From: Ignelater luminosus
Taxonomy: Eukaryota > Arthropoda > Insecta > Coleoptera > Elateridae
Reading direction: 5' to 3'
Length of the DNA stretch: 64,000 nt
Assembly (NCBI GenBank): GCA_011009095.1
Contig: VTPC01091055.1
Location: 1-64,000, forward strand
The position numbers were made by a program, and so were the translations under genes. Position 1 is the first letter of the stretch, and each line of letters starts with the position of its first letter. Shown one piece after another: positions 51,701-61,605 of the stretch. The notes beneath the pieces are model-generated. The model searched no databases, had not been told where the DNA came from, and saw only the letters and a program-made list of their open reading frames with translations.

Positions 51701-53045
51701 TTTTTCTGCTCTACGTCCTACGATTTGTTCGAAAGTCGGCTGAATGAGTATTCCAAACGGCCTACTGGGAATTTCATCCTTCTGAGGAGGACCTGGATGA
51801 TCTAGTTTTGACCTTTTCAATTCATCCATCGACTTCTCTAAAGTTTGTATCACAGTATCATCATCATACATAAAGTCTTTATACAGTTTCACCTACAAAA
51901 CAAATGAAATTTCAAATTAAATACAGAAGAAAAAAAATCAACAACTAACCTGTATAAAATTTACTATACTGTCCATATCATTGAGCTTCATTATACTTCT
52001 TTTATGTAATTTAAGTATTGTAAATGCCATTGCCGTAATAACTCGTTCCCCATCTAATAAATATATGTCCCACACTCGAAGACATAAACTAAATGGTACC
52101 TAAACGTACCAAAATCAATATTAAAGACGTTTAACTATCAAACTTATAATCAACACCTTACCCGTTCAACAAAACAAACAAAAAACCATTTAAGTGAGTA
52201 CAATATGGCATCAAGGCCATGTTTATCGAAATGTTTCTTCAACTTAGGCATGAATTTATTCAATATGCGATCGTGATGAGCAAGGAAGCGCGTGAGCTTG
52301 GGGAAGCCCTCTTTATAAAGGCCGTGCATCATGTATTTTGGATCGGTTAATAAAACGTGGGTCGCCCAGAACGCATCTTCTTCATCCATATACATCAAAA
52401 GAACACCTGCTAATCCAGACATCCCTTGACAATAACCCACCTGCAAATTTGAGATTTAATCATTATAATTCGCTTTTCGTTTTTACAACATCATACCTCT
52501 GAATTATACATAGCATAAGCTGTTAAGACATTGTACAACGATTGCTGCTTAATGCCATACCGTTCACGGTAAATAATATGTTCGCGAAACTGTCTGTTTA
52601 CATCGGAATCTATTTGTCGCGCGTCCGTTGAATATTGTCGGGCTAATTTCATCATTTCCACATAGGTTCCCTTGTTATCGTTTTTAATTTTTTCTAAATT
52701 CAAAAGCTTACACCAGACTTGCGGCCTCAGTGAATTGGGAATGCCTTTATAAATACGTTTGTGTAATTTCTCTTTAGTAGCAGAAATGTTCCAGGACTTT
52801 AACATTTTTAACCATTTTTTAACACGTTCTAATTCAATCTGTTGCTTTTTTGCTTCCTGCGGGTCCACTTTGGATGGTAAACGTTTATCGTGTATAAAAC
52901 CGTATCTATCCGTCGCATGGTAGACTTCGAAAGACGGATCTTCCCATGGATCAATCTCTGCACCTTCTTCTCGTCCACGTTCATAACGTTTAAAGATTTT
53001 TTCACGCTCTTCAGCTGACCTTTTCAATAAATCCTCCTCATTCAT
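36741..53045 (-). CDS. RN-tre: TBC-domain RabGAP, USP6NL/RN-tre orthologue
   Basis: Five coding exons on the minus strand: 53045-52497, 52440-52162, 52099-51950, 51892-51487 and 37258-36741. Phases sum to 1902 nt (633 aa). The start at 53045 has an in-frame upstream stop. The N-terminus ([21 protein letters not shown]) and the TBC domain from about residue 100 ([13 protein letters not shown]) match vertebrate USP6NL. The arginine finger is in IDSDVNR (R151) and the glutamine finger in YCQG (Q188), so it should be an active dual-finger GAP. USP6NL acts on Rab5/Rab43-type GTPases in endocytosis and Golgi traffic. The C-terminal exon is a disordered Ser/Pro-rich tail. The last donor (GAAT|GTACAA) joins phase 1 to a 14.2-kb intron; reading past it gives a short CTRL-stop end instead. 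The link to exon 5 rests on phase and composition, so it is less certain than the TBC part. Confidence 0.88.
37808..39952. mobile_element. Inverted-repeat element, family D, with nested MITE
   Basis: The left arm (TTCCTAAACAACACCCAGTTATG, then TTTGTCACCCTGG, GTCAACTTGACAGT) and the right arm (ACTGTCAAGTTGACATTAC when reversed, then CCAGGGTGACAAACATAATT, GGTGTTGTTTAGGAA) are inverted copies of about 150 bp. The left arm continues ATTGTCAATTATATCCAGTG, matching the palindrome at 59531-60062. The interior holds the nested element 38586-39067 and unassigned DNA. No transposase was recognised. Confidence 0.65.
38579..39074. mobile_element. 482-bp MITE nested in the family D element
   Basis: The element 38586-39067 has inverted ends CACAAAGGATAGGGATACAGAG and CTCTGTATCCCTATCCTTTGTG plus AATTCACT. 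It is flanked by a 7-bp duplication TAAGTAC (38579-38585, 39068-39074). No coding capacity. Confidence 0.85.
39953..42319. other. Intronic, no feature recognised
   Basis: AT-rich intron sequence of RN-tre. A second partial family D-like end (AGGTTATGTTTGCCATCTTGA) lies near 39967. Confidence 0.35.
42320..42425 (+). repeat. Dispersed repeat family C, partial copy
   Basis: It shares the TTATATTAATTTGTCGATTTATTTAGCTGTCAAAGTC start and the AGTTAGTTGTCAATGTCAAAGAAAGTGAGGTTAG motif with copies at 27911 and 50060. The second half of the family is absent. Confidence 0.7.
42775..43014. mobile_element. 240-bp MITE
   Basis: The inverted ends are AAGGTGGGTTTATATTTGATCATTTA and TAAATGATGAATATAAACCTACCTT. 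The target duplication is unclear because the flanking bases mirror the termini. The end style recalls the hairpin MITE at 19431. Confidence 0.65.
43640..44725. repeat. 9-bp-period GC-rich minisatellite, locus 2 (inverted halves)
   Basis: From 43716 the plus strand reads as 9-mers close to GGGCCGTTC (GGGCCATTC, GGGTCGCTC, GGGCCTCTC, GAGTCGTTC and so on) to about 43800. After a non-repetitive core (43800-43875, containing GTAACTTCTTGATCGGCCC) the array continues to about 44460 with the opposite strand's motif (GAAAGGCCC/GAGAAGTCC). It then flips back near 44480. The outer zones share GGGCTTCTCATGCGGCCCGG at left and GGGTTTTTGTGCGGTCCGG at right. Three spaced TTTTCGTACTG words lie at 44605-44665. 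Long G/P/S-rich frames on both strands are a by-product of the period. Confidence 0.8.
44726..47221. other. Intronic, no feature recognised
   Basis: AT-rich intron sequence of RN-tre. A TCGATTG/CAATCGA-rich patch lies near 46330-46510, and the frames there are short and featureless. Confidence 0.35.
47222..47533. mobile_element. 308-bp Tc1/mariner-type MITE
   Basis: The element 47224-47531 has inverted ends AAGTCTCTCGAACTGAATGCGTTACA and TGTAACGCATTCAGTTTGAGAGACTG. TA lies on both sides. The inner arms also pair (TAGTAAAGGATTATAAG at left, ATAATCCTTCACTA at right). Confidence 0.75.
48615..49959 (+). pseudogene. P-element/THAP9-like transposase fossil
   Basis: A broken transposase antisense to RN-tre inside its intron. 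The frame from 48615 starts [15 protein letters not shown], the opening of a THAP zinc finger, then stops. From 49050 the frame has [13 protein letters not shown] (first catalytic acidic residue region) and ends at 49295. The next frame (to 49542) has [20 protein letters not shown] and TTDMGSNF, the second catalytic aspartate. The last frame (49576-49959) has [12 protein letters not shown] and [15 protein letters not shown], then ends in a Ser-rich stretch. These blocks are in P-element order. At least three frame breaks make it dead. Element ends were not found. Confidence 0.82.
50056..50835 (+). repeat. Dispersed repeat family C, split copy
   Basis: The first half (TTATTATATTAATTTGTTGATTTAT through GTTAGTTGTCAATGTCAAAAG) covers 50060-50165. 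After about 410 bp of unrelated DNA, the family resumes at about 50580 (AGTTAGTTGCCAATATCAAAG) and runs to 50832 (ACAAGAGGTTATAG). The inserted stretch includes TTTTATATCCCCATCCTTTGTATAA, similar to the ends of the MITE at 38586. Confidence 0.65.
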
Positions 53046-54099
53046 CCCATGTATGATAAGTACTCACTACAGTCCAACATTCCTTTTTGGAGTGAATTTG
53101 AATATTTTTTGTATTTGCATTTGAGGTACACTTACACCATCTAAAATCCAAAAAAGCTGTTAATATTAACAATTTAATGAGGCCACTAGGTTAGACTTGT
53201 AGATTTCAGATATGTAAATGAATTTCACATCTTATTGAAATATGCATGCTTATGACATACGAATGTGGTTTTTCTGGATACTTGCAGCAATGAATCATAA
53301 GAATATTTCGATATTTTAAAAAGATTCTTAAATGCCAAAACTGTCAAAAAAATGTCAACCTGCAAAATTAATAAAACGCCCCTTAACAGATATTATAATG
53401 CAATGACAATTTTTCCTTATTCGCCAGATAGGATGTAAAATAAAAATCATCATAATTTCAAATATCGGTTGCAACTATTCATACAATTACTTACATTTTA
53501 TTAGTAAATACTATAAACCAATTTTACAGCACTAACATTATTATCAACTTCGAAATTCAAATTGCATACATATCGACTGAGCAGGACCTTTTTTTCTTTT
53601 TAAAAATTATTAAATAATTTCTTAAACAACGAGATCGATTAGAAAGTATTGTTTTTATATTTGTTTAACACGTATTTATGTTTAATTTATTATTAATATG
53701 TAAAAATTAAATTAACGTTGATTAGTTTTAATTAATTCTAATAGATGGTAGAAATGTCTTGCGGTGTTGCGAAGCATTTCTTGCTATTTTTTTATATTTC
53801 AATAAATTGCTTAGGCAAATGTACTGAGGGATTTTTAAACTTTTATTAAAAACCGAACACAAAATGAATTTACTTAGGGTTATATTAAAAGCTCTTTCTA
53901 TCTCTTTAGAAATTTAAAAGGAAATAATTTTCTTTTGCAATCTGGCAACATGGAGAGTGCCTGTAGAAAAAAAATGAAAAGCTGACGTGTGAAACAATAG
54001 TGAGGTTATTATTTGATTTTGCGGTAATAGGGTACTAGCCGGCACTTAATAAGGATTAACGCGTTTATTTTCATAAAAGAGTACAATAAAATAGACAGG
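53046..54099. promoter_or_regulatory. Divergent intergenic region RN-tre / TMEM258
   Basis: About 1 kb between the RN-tre start codon (minus) and the TMEM258 start (plus). It must hold both promoters and 5' UTR exons. No TATA box or other motif could be assigned, and no repeat was recognised. Confidence 0.5.
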
Positions 54100-54398
54100 A
54101 TGGTATACATTACGTTTTGATCCTCATAGTTGTGTGATTATATTAAGTATTATTGTAGGTCGATGTAGAAACAATGGTTCGGTATGTTTCTCCAGTAAAC
54201 CCTGCAGTTTTTCCACATTTAACATTCGTGCTTTTGGGAATCGGTATATTTTTCACTGCATGGTTCTTCGTGTATGAAGTAACAAGCACTAAACCAACAA
54301 GAGATATCAAAAAGGAACTGTTAGTATCACTAGTTGCTTCCATCTTTTCTGGATTTGGAATCTTGTTCCTATTATTGTCCGTTGAAATTTATGTATAG
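54100..54398 (+). CDS. TMEM258: TMEM258 (kuduk), oligosaccharyltransferase subunit
   Basis: The main exon is 54159-54398. A likely first coding exon ends with an ATG at 54100-54102, followed by a donor GTATAC; the intron is 54103-54158 (56 bp). The joined protein is 80 aa, close to human (79 aa). If the upstream exon is not used, translation starts at 54174 (74 aa). The sequence [21 protein letters not shown] and the [11 protein letters not shown] block are near-invariant in TMEM258. Two membrane helices are visible. The protein is an ER membrane subunit of the oligosaccharyltransferase complex for N-glycosylation. The last residues read LLLSVEIYV, where W and G are usual (WVGIYV). An AATAAA lies at about 54487. 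Confidence 0.92.
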
Positions 54399-54921
54399 TA
54401 TCTGTGACTTGTTGCAATTTCAAAGCTACATGTTTGATCTATATTATTATAATTAAATATAGTGTTAAGATTTTGTTTAATGTGGTAAATAAAGTGTTTG
54501 AATTTTTTAGCGTTTTAATTACTATAACGTTTTAAATAATACACCAGAAAAGAAATGCAGAATATATTAAATTTGTAAGAAAAAAAAGATCATATAAAAT
54601 TCCATAGAAAATACAACAATGCTTCAATACGAAAGAATATATTTTAAATTCATTACTTGTGATCATATTACAACTGTGCATAAAATTAATTACTCACAGA
54701 CAAAATAGTGCACTGCATAATTGGCCACGTTTGGGCGCCACTTAATCCTTTAAATTCATTTGATATTAACAAGATAATCATTTTCAACTTAAAACTAAAC
54801 AAAATCCAGCAAAATAGTTTCCTTTTGTAATTTCTCTTTTATGCTTTTTAGGCAAATGGCAGTAAAATATAAAAATCCCGTAATTGACAAAAAATAGTTC
54901 GTTATTATCACAAATAAAGAA
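54399..54921. other. Convergent 3' ends of TMEM258 and UBFD1
   Basis: A spacer of about 520 bp that must hold both 3' UTRs. The TMEM258 polyadenylation signal AATAAA is at about 54487. Confidence 0.6.
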
Positions 54922-56303
54922 TCAAAAATATTGCTGCCATTTGCCAAGCACAACATCTTTGATTGCATCTATATATTGCGCGGGTACCCAGTAAACCCAA
55001 TAACGAGAAGCTTCCGTTGGACCTAACTGCAATCCCTAAAATGTAAAATGTTAATAGACAGTCATAACCACATTGAGTTTTCTAATTACTTACCATTACG
55101 TGATATTCTTCGTGTCCTTCAATAGGCTCGGATACAACGTTCTTGATCGAACCCATAGGAAGCTTCTCTGTACGTTCTTTTGTACTCAACCAAAGTTGAT
55201 CTGCTTCTAATTTAAATGTCAATCGTACTTTTCCTCCTTGTTTATTAAGCATTCCAGAGAGAGGTATAGGAGGTAAACTTTCCTACCATGCACAACATAT
55301 CAAATTTACTATACATCTTTATATAAAATACAAACCTTTAAATCTTTAATTCCTGGCATAACGTCTTCAGGAGGTCCTTTATCCAGCACTTTTCTGTGAA
55401 TTTTCTGCCTACACAGGGGTTCTTTTACATTTGTTGCTTTTTCTAATTCAGCCACATCCTAACAAATGACAATATTTGAAACGCATTTCTAAAAATTACT
55501 TTAAACAACATTAAACCTGTTTGGTAACCGACGACACAGCTAAAACATCATTCAATGTGGACCCAACTAACATAATTTTAGCACCTTTGGTTATGCCTAT
55601 ACTACTTAAACTTTGATTATCTTGAAGTAGACCCTTATACATAAGTTTTTGCATAGAATCTGGCACTCCTGCAAGGAACATGTTACGTGCGTAAGAACAA
55701 AACGTACAATCAAACTCAATACTACCTAGGAGACCCTGTAATTGTTTTTTAAATTCTGCAATTGTTGAATTTGCAGGTGCACTAACATCATATTTGTTTT
55801 TATTATATACTACTTTTACTTCAATTACTTCGTTAGAACTTGCGGGTGTTTCAACTTCGGTGGGTTCTGTTTTAGGTATTTTACATTCTGAAGGCTCGCT
55901 GCAATCAGCTCTGTCTTCTTTTGTGTGATTTTCAACACCCATATTTGATAATTTACTATCGTTTTCAGTACCTAAAAGAAGAATGGATGAAGAACAAAGC
56001 ATTACAAAATTCATTAAACAAAGAAGGAAACGAAGTACTCGTGCAGATCTCGCTTAGATTTAAACGTGTGTAATATAGGATACTTTCTTATTAAATTGTT
56101 AATAACAAATATTGCCAAATTTTAAGTTTTGACAGGAGTAATGACTTGCATTATCTTTAACCTAAAAAAGCGCAAGCGGGAATTTTGTATCGCAAGAAAT
56201 CCATAAAGAAACTATCAAAATTTTAGTTTTATAATTTAAAATTATTATTGTAAATTGTGTAGATTTTAAAAATAATTAACTTTTACTTACCTACACACTC
56301 CAT
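54922..56303 (-). CDS. UBFD1: Ubiquitin domain-containing protein UBFD1
   Basis: Six coding exons on the minus strand: 56303-56291, 55971-55726, 55668-55517, 55458-55336, 55282-55094 and 55035-54922. The total is 837 nt (278 aa), all phases consistent. The first exon is only 13 nt (ATG GAG TGT GTA G). The N-terminal 50 residues are acidic and disordered. The ubiquitin-like domain spans roughly residues 52-128 (DSMQKLMYKGLL, GAKIMLVGSTLNDVLAV). The conserved UBFD1 C-terminal region follows: EPLCRQKIHRKVLDKG, GKVRLTFKLEADQLW, ERTEKLPMGSIKNVVSEPIEG and YWVYWVPAQYIDAIKD. The human protein has been linked to NF-kB signalling; its role in insects is not established. The intron at 55669-55725 is 57 nt and stop-free in frame. 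Confidence 0.93.
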
Positions 56304-56660
56304 CTTGAATAATTAAACGTAAACCAATATCCAACCAATCACATTATCTAGGCAGGATTGTCACGTCTTCTTTTGGTTTTTTCCATTTCCGCTATCTCAT
56401 GTAAGCAAATTGCTTGTAAATATAAACTTTCCTTTTATTTGTATACGTGTTACTATCTAAAAGCCAAATTTCCGATAATTAAGAGAATATCTACGAAATT
56501 GTATGAAGAAGACTTTTCAATCTCGACATGGCATCAGTGCACAAACAACCAGAGAGATGAATAATAGATTCCACGCGAAGTTAGTTGCAAAAACATCAGT
56601 TCATGATCCGTTAATTGATTTCGCGGGCGGTTTTACAAACCCGTTTAAAATACATTAATT
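56304..56660. promoter_or_regulatory. Bidirectional promoter region UBFD1 / Su(z)12
   Basis: 357 bp separate the two divergent start codons. Both 5' UTRs and presumably a shared bidirectional promoter lie here. No TATA box is evident in either direction. The region has no repeat. Confidence 0.6.
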
Positions 56661-58932
56661 ATGCCCCCTAAAAAGCGTGAAAAAGATGCCGATTCAAGTA
56701 AAAATCCTAGAATGGACCACATTCAAGCCGATCACGAGTTATTTTTGCAAGCCTTCGAAAGTAAGTACGCATTTTTGGTTAGCTGTTGCAACGATGTCAA
56801 GGACCTTTATGTACTTGTATCTAATAATGAATTTTTCTAAATGAAAGCGCACCATTATCATGTTCTTTTCTACTTTATAGAACCTACACAAATCTATAGA
56901 TACCTTAGGACAAGGAATATGTGTTCGGTAAGTCTTAAAATAGAGAAATTGTGTACTGTAGACCAGATCGTTACATTTGGGATTGTTTTAACAGCCTATC
57001 TTCCTATATCGAACGCTAACATACATGAGAGACAGGATGTCTAGATCCCACAAGTCTCGGATTAACTTTAAAATAGAAAGTATTCTCGATAAAGTACAAT
57101 CGAGGCAGAAAGATTCGCCATTGCCGGCACTGCCTGCTTTTATGAATATTACATTCTTAGGATTTTACGATAAGACTCTAGACTCTAATGCGTGTATGGC
57201 CCATGTAGAGGCAATACTGCTGAAAATTAGTCATAAAAAACGTAAAGATAGTTCATCGCCAATGATGCAGATGTCTGTCGGAACTGCAGACATTGTTATT
57301 AATCCATCAGACAGCAAGCTGCCAGCTCTAGTTCCTTCAATTAGCATATCTACAGAATCGTTTAACTTGCAAGGGGGCCCTCTAGCTAAATCTTATATTT
57401 TGTTATTAAAAGTACGCTGTCTGCCATCGCAAAACAGCAGTTTGGAAACGGACGAACCTTTGATCAAAAGACGTAAATCAATCTGTAATAATGTAAATAT
57501 GCACATGTTTGAAGAATCAAAATTATATGGTACCGAATTAGTTGTTTATGATAAACATAATCGCTGCTTGTTAACTGATGGAGACTACGAAGTCTATTTA
57601 CAAGAAGTCATTGCGCCTACAAAAGGCTCACCAAAGAAGCATTCTGGATGGGAAGATGCAGAAGATCTAGATCCCGTTAGCAACAGTGTCGATGCTGCGG
57701 CAAAAGGTCCTAGTGTTAAATTCAAATTGACTTGGTCACAAGAGGCTTGTAATCAGCTTGTCGAACGTCCTAAACCCTATCCAGTCGGCGAGAATAAAGA
57801 GAACGTACCTGTTAGTGCAAATAATAACAATAACAATAGCAATGGGCAACAAGAAAAATTGCAAATTGTTTATCAATTTGTGTATAACAATAATTCTAGG
57901 CAACAGACGGAAGCATGCGAGGATCTACACTGTCCATGGTGCAGTTTGAATTGTAACACTCTATACACGTTACTAAAACACCTTAAACTATGCCATTCTC
58001 GTTTTACATTTACTTACGTGCCAATATCTTTTGGAGCTCGAATCGACGTTGCCATAAATGAGTTGTACGACGGTTCGTATACCGGGTCTCCGCACGATTT
58101 AATATCGCAACCGTCTGTGTGTGCATTTTCCAGAAATGGGCCGGTTCGTCGGGCTTCAGTTACACACATATTAGTTTGTCATCCGAAAAGGCCAAAGCCT
58201 AATTTATCAGAATTTTTAGAACTTGATGACTGTGATTATGATGGACAAAGACCTTTTATTACCGGACACAATAGACTGTACCACCACACTACCACGTGCT
58301 TGCCAATTTATCCCAAAGAAATGGATGTCGATTCGGAAGGCGAGAACGATCCGGAATGGCTTCAAACGAAAACTATGATGATGATTGATGAATTTACAGA
58401 CGTTAACGAAGGAGAAAAAGAATTGATGAAAATGTGGAATTTGCACGTGATGAAGTACGGCTTCGTCGGTGACTGTCAAATTCCTCTTGCATGCTCTATG
58501 TTTGTGCAACATAAAGGCAAAGAGTTACTTTTGAAAAATTTATATAGAAATTTCGTTGTTCACATGTGCAGTTTATTCGACTTCGGTTTAGTAAGTGCTG
58601 TATGTTTATATCAAACCATACAAAAGCTGCAAGAAATGGTCGGCGAAACGGGAGCAATACGTAACGTACTGCGCGAGTCCCGCGAAGCGCAAATGGATAT
58701 TTGGACTAAACTAGTTAAATCGCAACAGAGTTCAGATAATACTAAAAACAATGAAACAACCAGCAAAACGCCAGTCGGGCGTAAAACTGCCAATGTTGTC
58801 GGAGTGCAGAGGAGAAAAGGTACGCCTACACCCTCAGATGGCCCGCTGCGGAGGAAATCCACTGGGGGAGAATCTAGCAGAAAACGACTCTCTCTGTCTC
58901 TAAATAAAAGTGAGAAAAATAATGCCAGCTAG
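56661..58932 (+). CDS. Su(z)12: Polycomb protein Su(z)12 (PRC2 core subunit)
   Basis: Three coding exons: 56661-56760, 56881-56927 and 56995-58932 (stop TAG). They total 2085 nt (694 aa) with matching phases. The protein opens MPPKKREKD, followed by the conserved [27 protein letters not shown]. The C2H2 zinc finger reads CPWCSLNCNTLYTLLKHLKLCH (C362, C365, H378, H383). The VEFS box begins near DPEWL (about residue 501) and contains DVNEGEKELMKMWNLHVMKYGF. The C-terminal 70 residues are basic and disordered, with an SRKRLSLSL end. Su(z)12 binds the E(z) methyltransferase and Nurf55 to form PRC2, which methylates H3K27. No damaging change was seen. An asparagine-rich patch lies at about residues 320-330. 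Human SUZ12 is 739 aa, so length is normal for an insect. Confidence 0.96.
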
Positions 58933-59510
58933 TTTTTAATTTTTATTTTCTTCCCCGTATGTTCGTTTTTAAGTACCATCCAACCTTTTGAGACAGGTTT
59001 ATTTTATAATATTTATTGGCACTAGTTTTATATTTAAAAAAGAATTTTTGGTTTAATTCGACAAAAAATGAAAAGCTTTTTCAATGTTTAAATTAATGAC
59101 TCAAATTAAGGCGTCTTATATTGTAATTTCATTATTGGTTTAAATTGTATGTTCTTTGTCGTTTCTTTGTTAATTTAAAATCGTATCGAAACAGACTGTA
59201 AATTATATATAAATCGTAGAATTCAAAGTAGGCCTTGCTTTCTTTTATTTAAAAGCAGATTCAGGCCGATAACCCTGTTATTAATTAATTAAAATTCCTA
59301 AATGGAAATATAATATTTAATATTACATTTTTGTTCATAAAATTCTTTATTAACAGTTCTGACATTTAAATGACAGATACTTAACCTAAAAGTCTGACTT
59401 GGTAACTTTTAAGGAAAAGTTCAATTTACACTTATCTATGTCCTACTCTGGATTCTATAAATAAAGAAAATGGACAAAATCTTGTAAAAAGTTTATTTTT
59501 GTTTTTTATT
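58933..59510 (+). other. Su(z)12 3' UTR and flank
   Basis: AT-rich. A plausible polyadenylation signal AATAAA lies at about 59459 (TATAAATAAAGAAAA). Nothing else is seen. Confidence 0.55.
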
Positions 59511-59530
59511 CTTCAGACATTCAGTTGTGT

Positions 59531-60062
59531 TTGTCACCCTTGTTTTTCTAGTTACAAACAATCAAGTCTAAATAATGTCACTGTCAAATTGACAAGTGTC
59601 ACCACATCACATGATGAAGGTTATGTGTGTGAATTGTCAATTATATCCAAGGCGTCATTTAAGAATAAACTTGCATTTTAAGAAATTTACCATCAAAATA
59701 TTTTTATACGTTAACTTTTTTAAATACCCTTTGGATGTAATTGACAATTTCTATACATAACCTACATCGTGTGATGTGATGACCAGGGCCTTTCAGAGGA
59801 AATGCAGGGCCCGGGGCAACTAATATTTTAGAGACCGTTCTATGAGCGGTGCCATCGCTTTGTCTTCTCCTATATTTTTGTCTAACATATTGAATTGCCA
59901 AGTTGAGGCCCAAAAAAAAGGTCGTTATCGTTAATAATAAACCTAATATTGCGAGACCCGGGGCAGCTGCCTCTGATTGGCCCTGGTGGTGACATTATCA
60001 ACTTGACAGTGACATTATTTAGAGCCTCGACTGTTTGTAACTAGAAAAGCCAGAGTGACTAG
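59531..60062. mobile_element. Family D palindromic MITE
   Basis: Arms of about 95-250 bp pair end to end: GTCACCCTTGTTTTTCTAGTTACAAAC at left with GTTTGTAACTAGAAAAGCCAGAGTGAC at right. Inside, the left part TTGTCAATTATATCCAAGG pairs with CCTTTGGATGTAATTGACAA. The right arm is split by the nested MITE 59784-59985. The left arm matches the element at 37808. Confidence 0.82.
59776..59993. mobile_element. 202-bp hAT-like MITE nested in the family D palindrome
   Basis: The element 59784-59985 starts CAGGGCCTTTCAGAGG and ends TTGGCCCTG. It is flanked by GTGATGAC and GTGGTGAC, an 8-bp duplication with one mismatch. A GGGCCCGGGGCAACT / GACCCGGGGCAGCTGCC pair of segments lies inside. Confidence 0.8.
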
Positions 60063-61605
60063 ATTAAAAAAAAAATAGTAAGACAGTTTAAAATTACCTA
60101 ATTATCATTACGTTAATATAAACTTGTAATGAAGTTATAATATAGAGTTCCATGCTTAAATGTACTGATAGATTTAGGAGTTGTGCATGAGGTGTTATTT
60201 GTGAATGTGATGTAGGTAATTTTTTGTAGCAAATTGTGGCAAAATATATTGTTAATAATACTTTTTGAGAACCAACTAAAGTTCAATATCTATTGTTTTG
60301 AGACTTTTTAATAAAATGATCACGTCATATTAAATTTGGGGGTATCTTCACAGTAGTAATTGAATAATTTAGCAATTTGATTGATTAGTTGGTTGCTCGT
60401 TTGTTGCCACCAATTTACTATACAATTAAACAAAATTTACTCTCTGACGTAATTTACTTAAATTTTGGTCACTGCCAAATATTGATATTGCATACGTTTG
60501 TTTTTGCTTTGTCCATTACTTTCTTTTTTTTGTTTTGTTCTAGTTTATCTAGTCATCGTAGATGGCTTAAAATATAGTTACAGAAAATGGAAAATAATGC
60601 AGCGGATATTTAACAAAAAATGTTAACAACAGTGTTCTGTGCCTTATTAATAAAATATGTACACATACACACACACATGCCCACACATATTTCAGTAAAC
60701 TGTTTTTTGATACTTCCAAGTATTGCGAGTCAATACTAAAATATTAATTTCGATTAATTAATTGATCTACAATAAGAACGGCTTTAGATTCTATCACAAT
60801 AAATAAAATGCTTGTATTGTAATTTTATTAATTTAAATGGTCTTTTAATTCTGTATCTTTTCCTTTTTTTTATTTATACATATAATTGCATCATATTCTT
60901 GTTTTTATAATAATAATATAAAGATTGTGTTCATATTAGTTTTTATCACGTTTCTCTTTTACAGTACTGATTTGTACTTTATTTGTAAATAAATTGTTTT
61001 TGTATTAATCTTGTCATTTACCTCTTAAATATTGCAGTTTAATAGTCACAAATAACAAGTTCTTCTAATCTAATCTAAATTCTTGTCATTCCTAAAGTGA
61101 AGGGAAGGAAAAATCTCTGATTGTATATTTCAAATCCCTGCATTTGATAATTTGAATTGCAGGGATGGAAGCATGTCACTATTTTATGTACAAGTACATG
61201 AATTTGTTGAGAGTCACTAATATTACATACGTTTTTTTGGCCGATAAGTACCTATGTAATATCAGTCTTCATATTTTGGAATTTGATAAATTAGTTTTTC
61301 TACTCCTGTTTAATAATATTTGCATTATTACAATTTTTTCGATTAGTAATAGTACCCATATTTCTAGATCGTGAAATATGAATTCATATTTCACTGGTAC
61401 GTTGAGCGAATAACAAAAAGCCTTTGGTAGTTACTATAACAACGATCCACTATTTCAAATTATCCGCTAACCTAACAATTGACAAGAAGTGGTGTTGCCA
61501 TGGCATTTGTTTATTTTATTACGGTTTTGTGCTTTGTTTATATAGTTTTTCTGTTTAAAGTTTTACGTGATTCTGGTGTTCTATTAGAGTTTCTTGAGTT
61601 AAAAG
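60063..61605. other. No gene seen
   Basis: AT-rich. A short CA-type run (ACACATACACACACACATG) lies near 60660. Small open frames at 60389-60577 and 61165-61374 show no recognisable motif. Confidence 0.4.

Noticed and set aside
57758-57949. Plus-strand frame inside Su(z)12
   Set aside because: A shadow of the Su(z)12 reading frame, with no independent motif.
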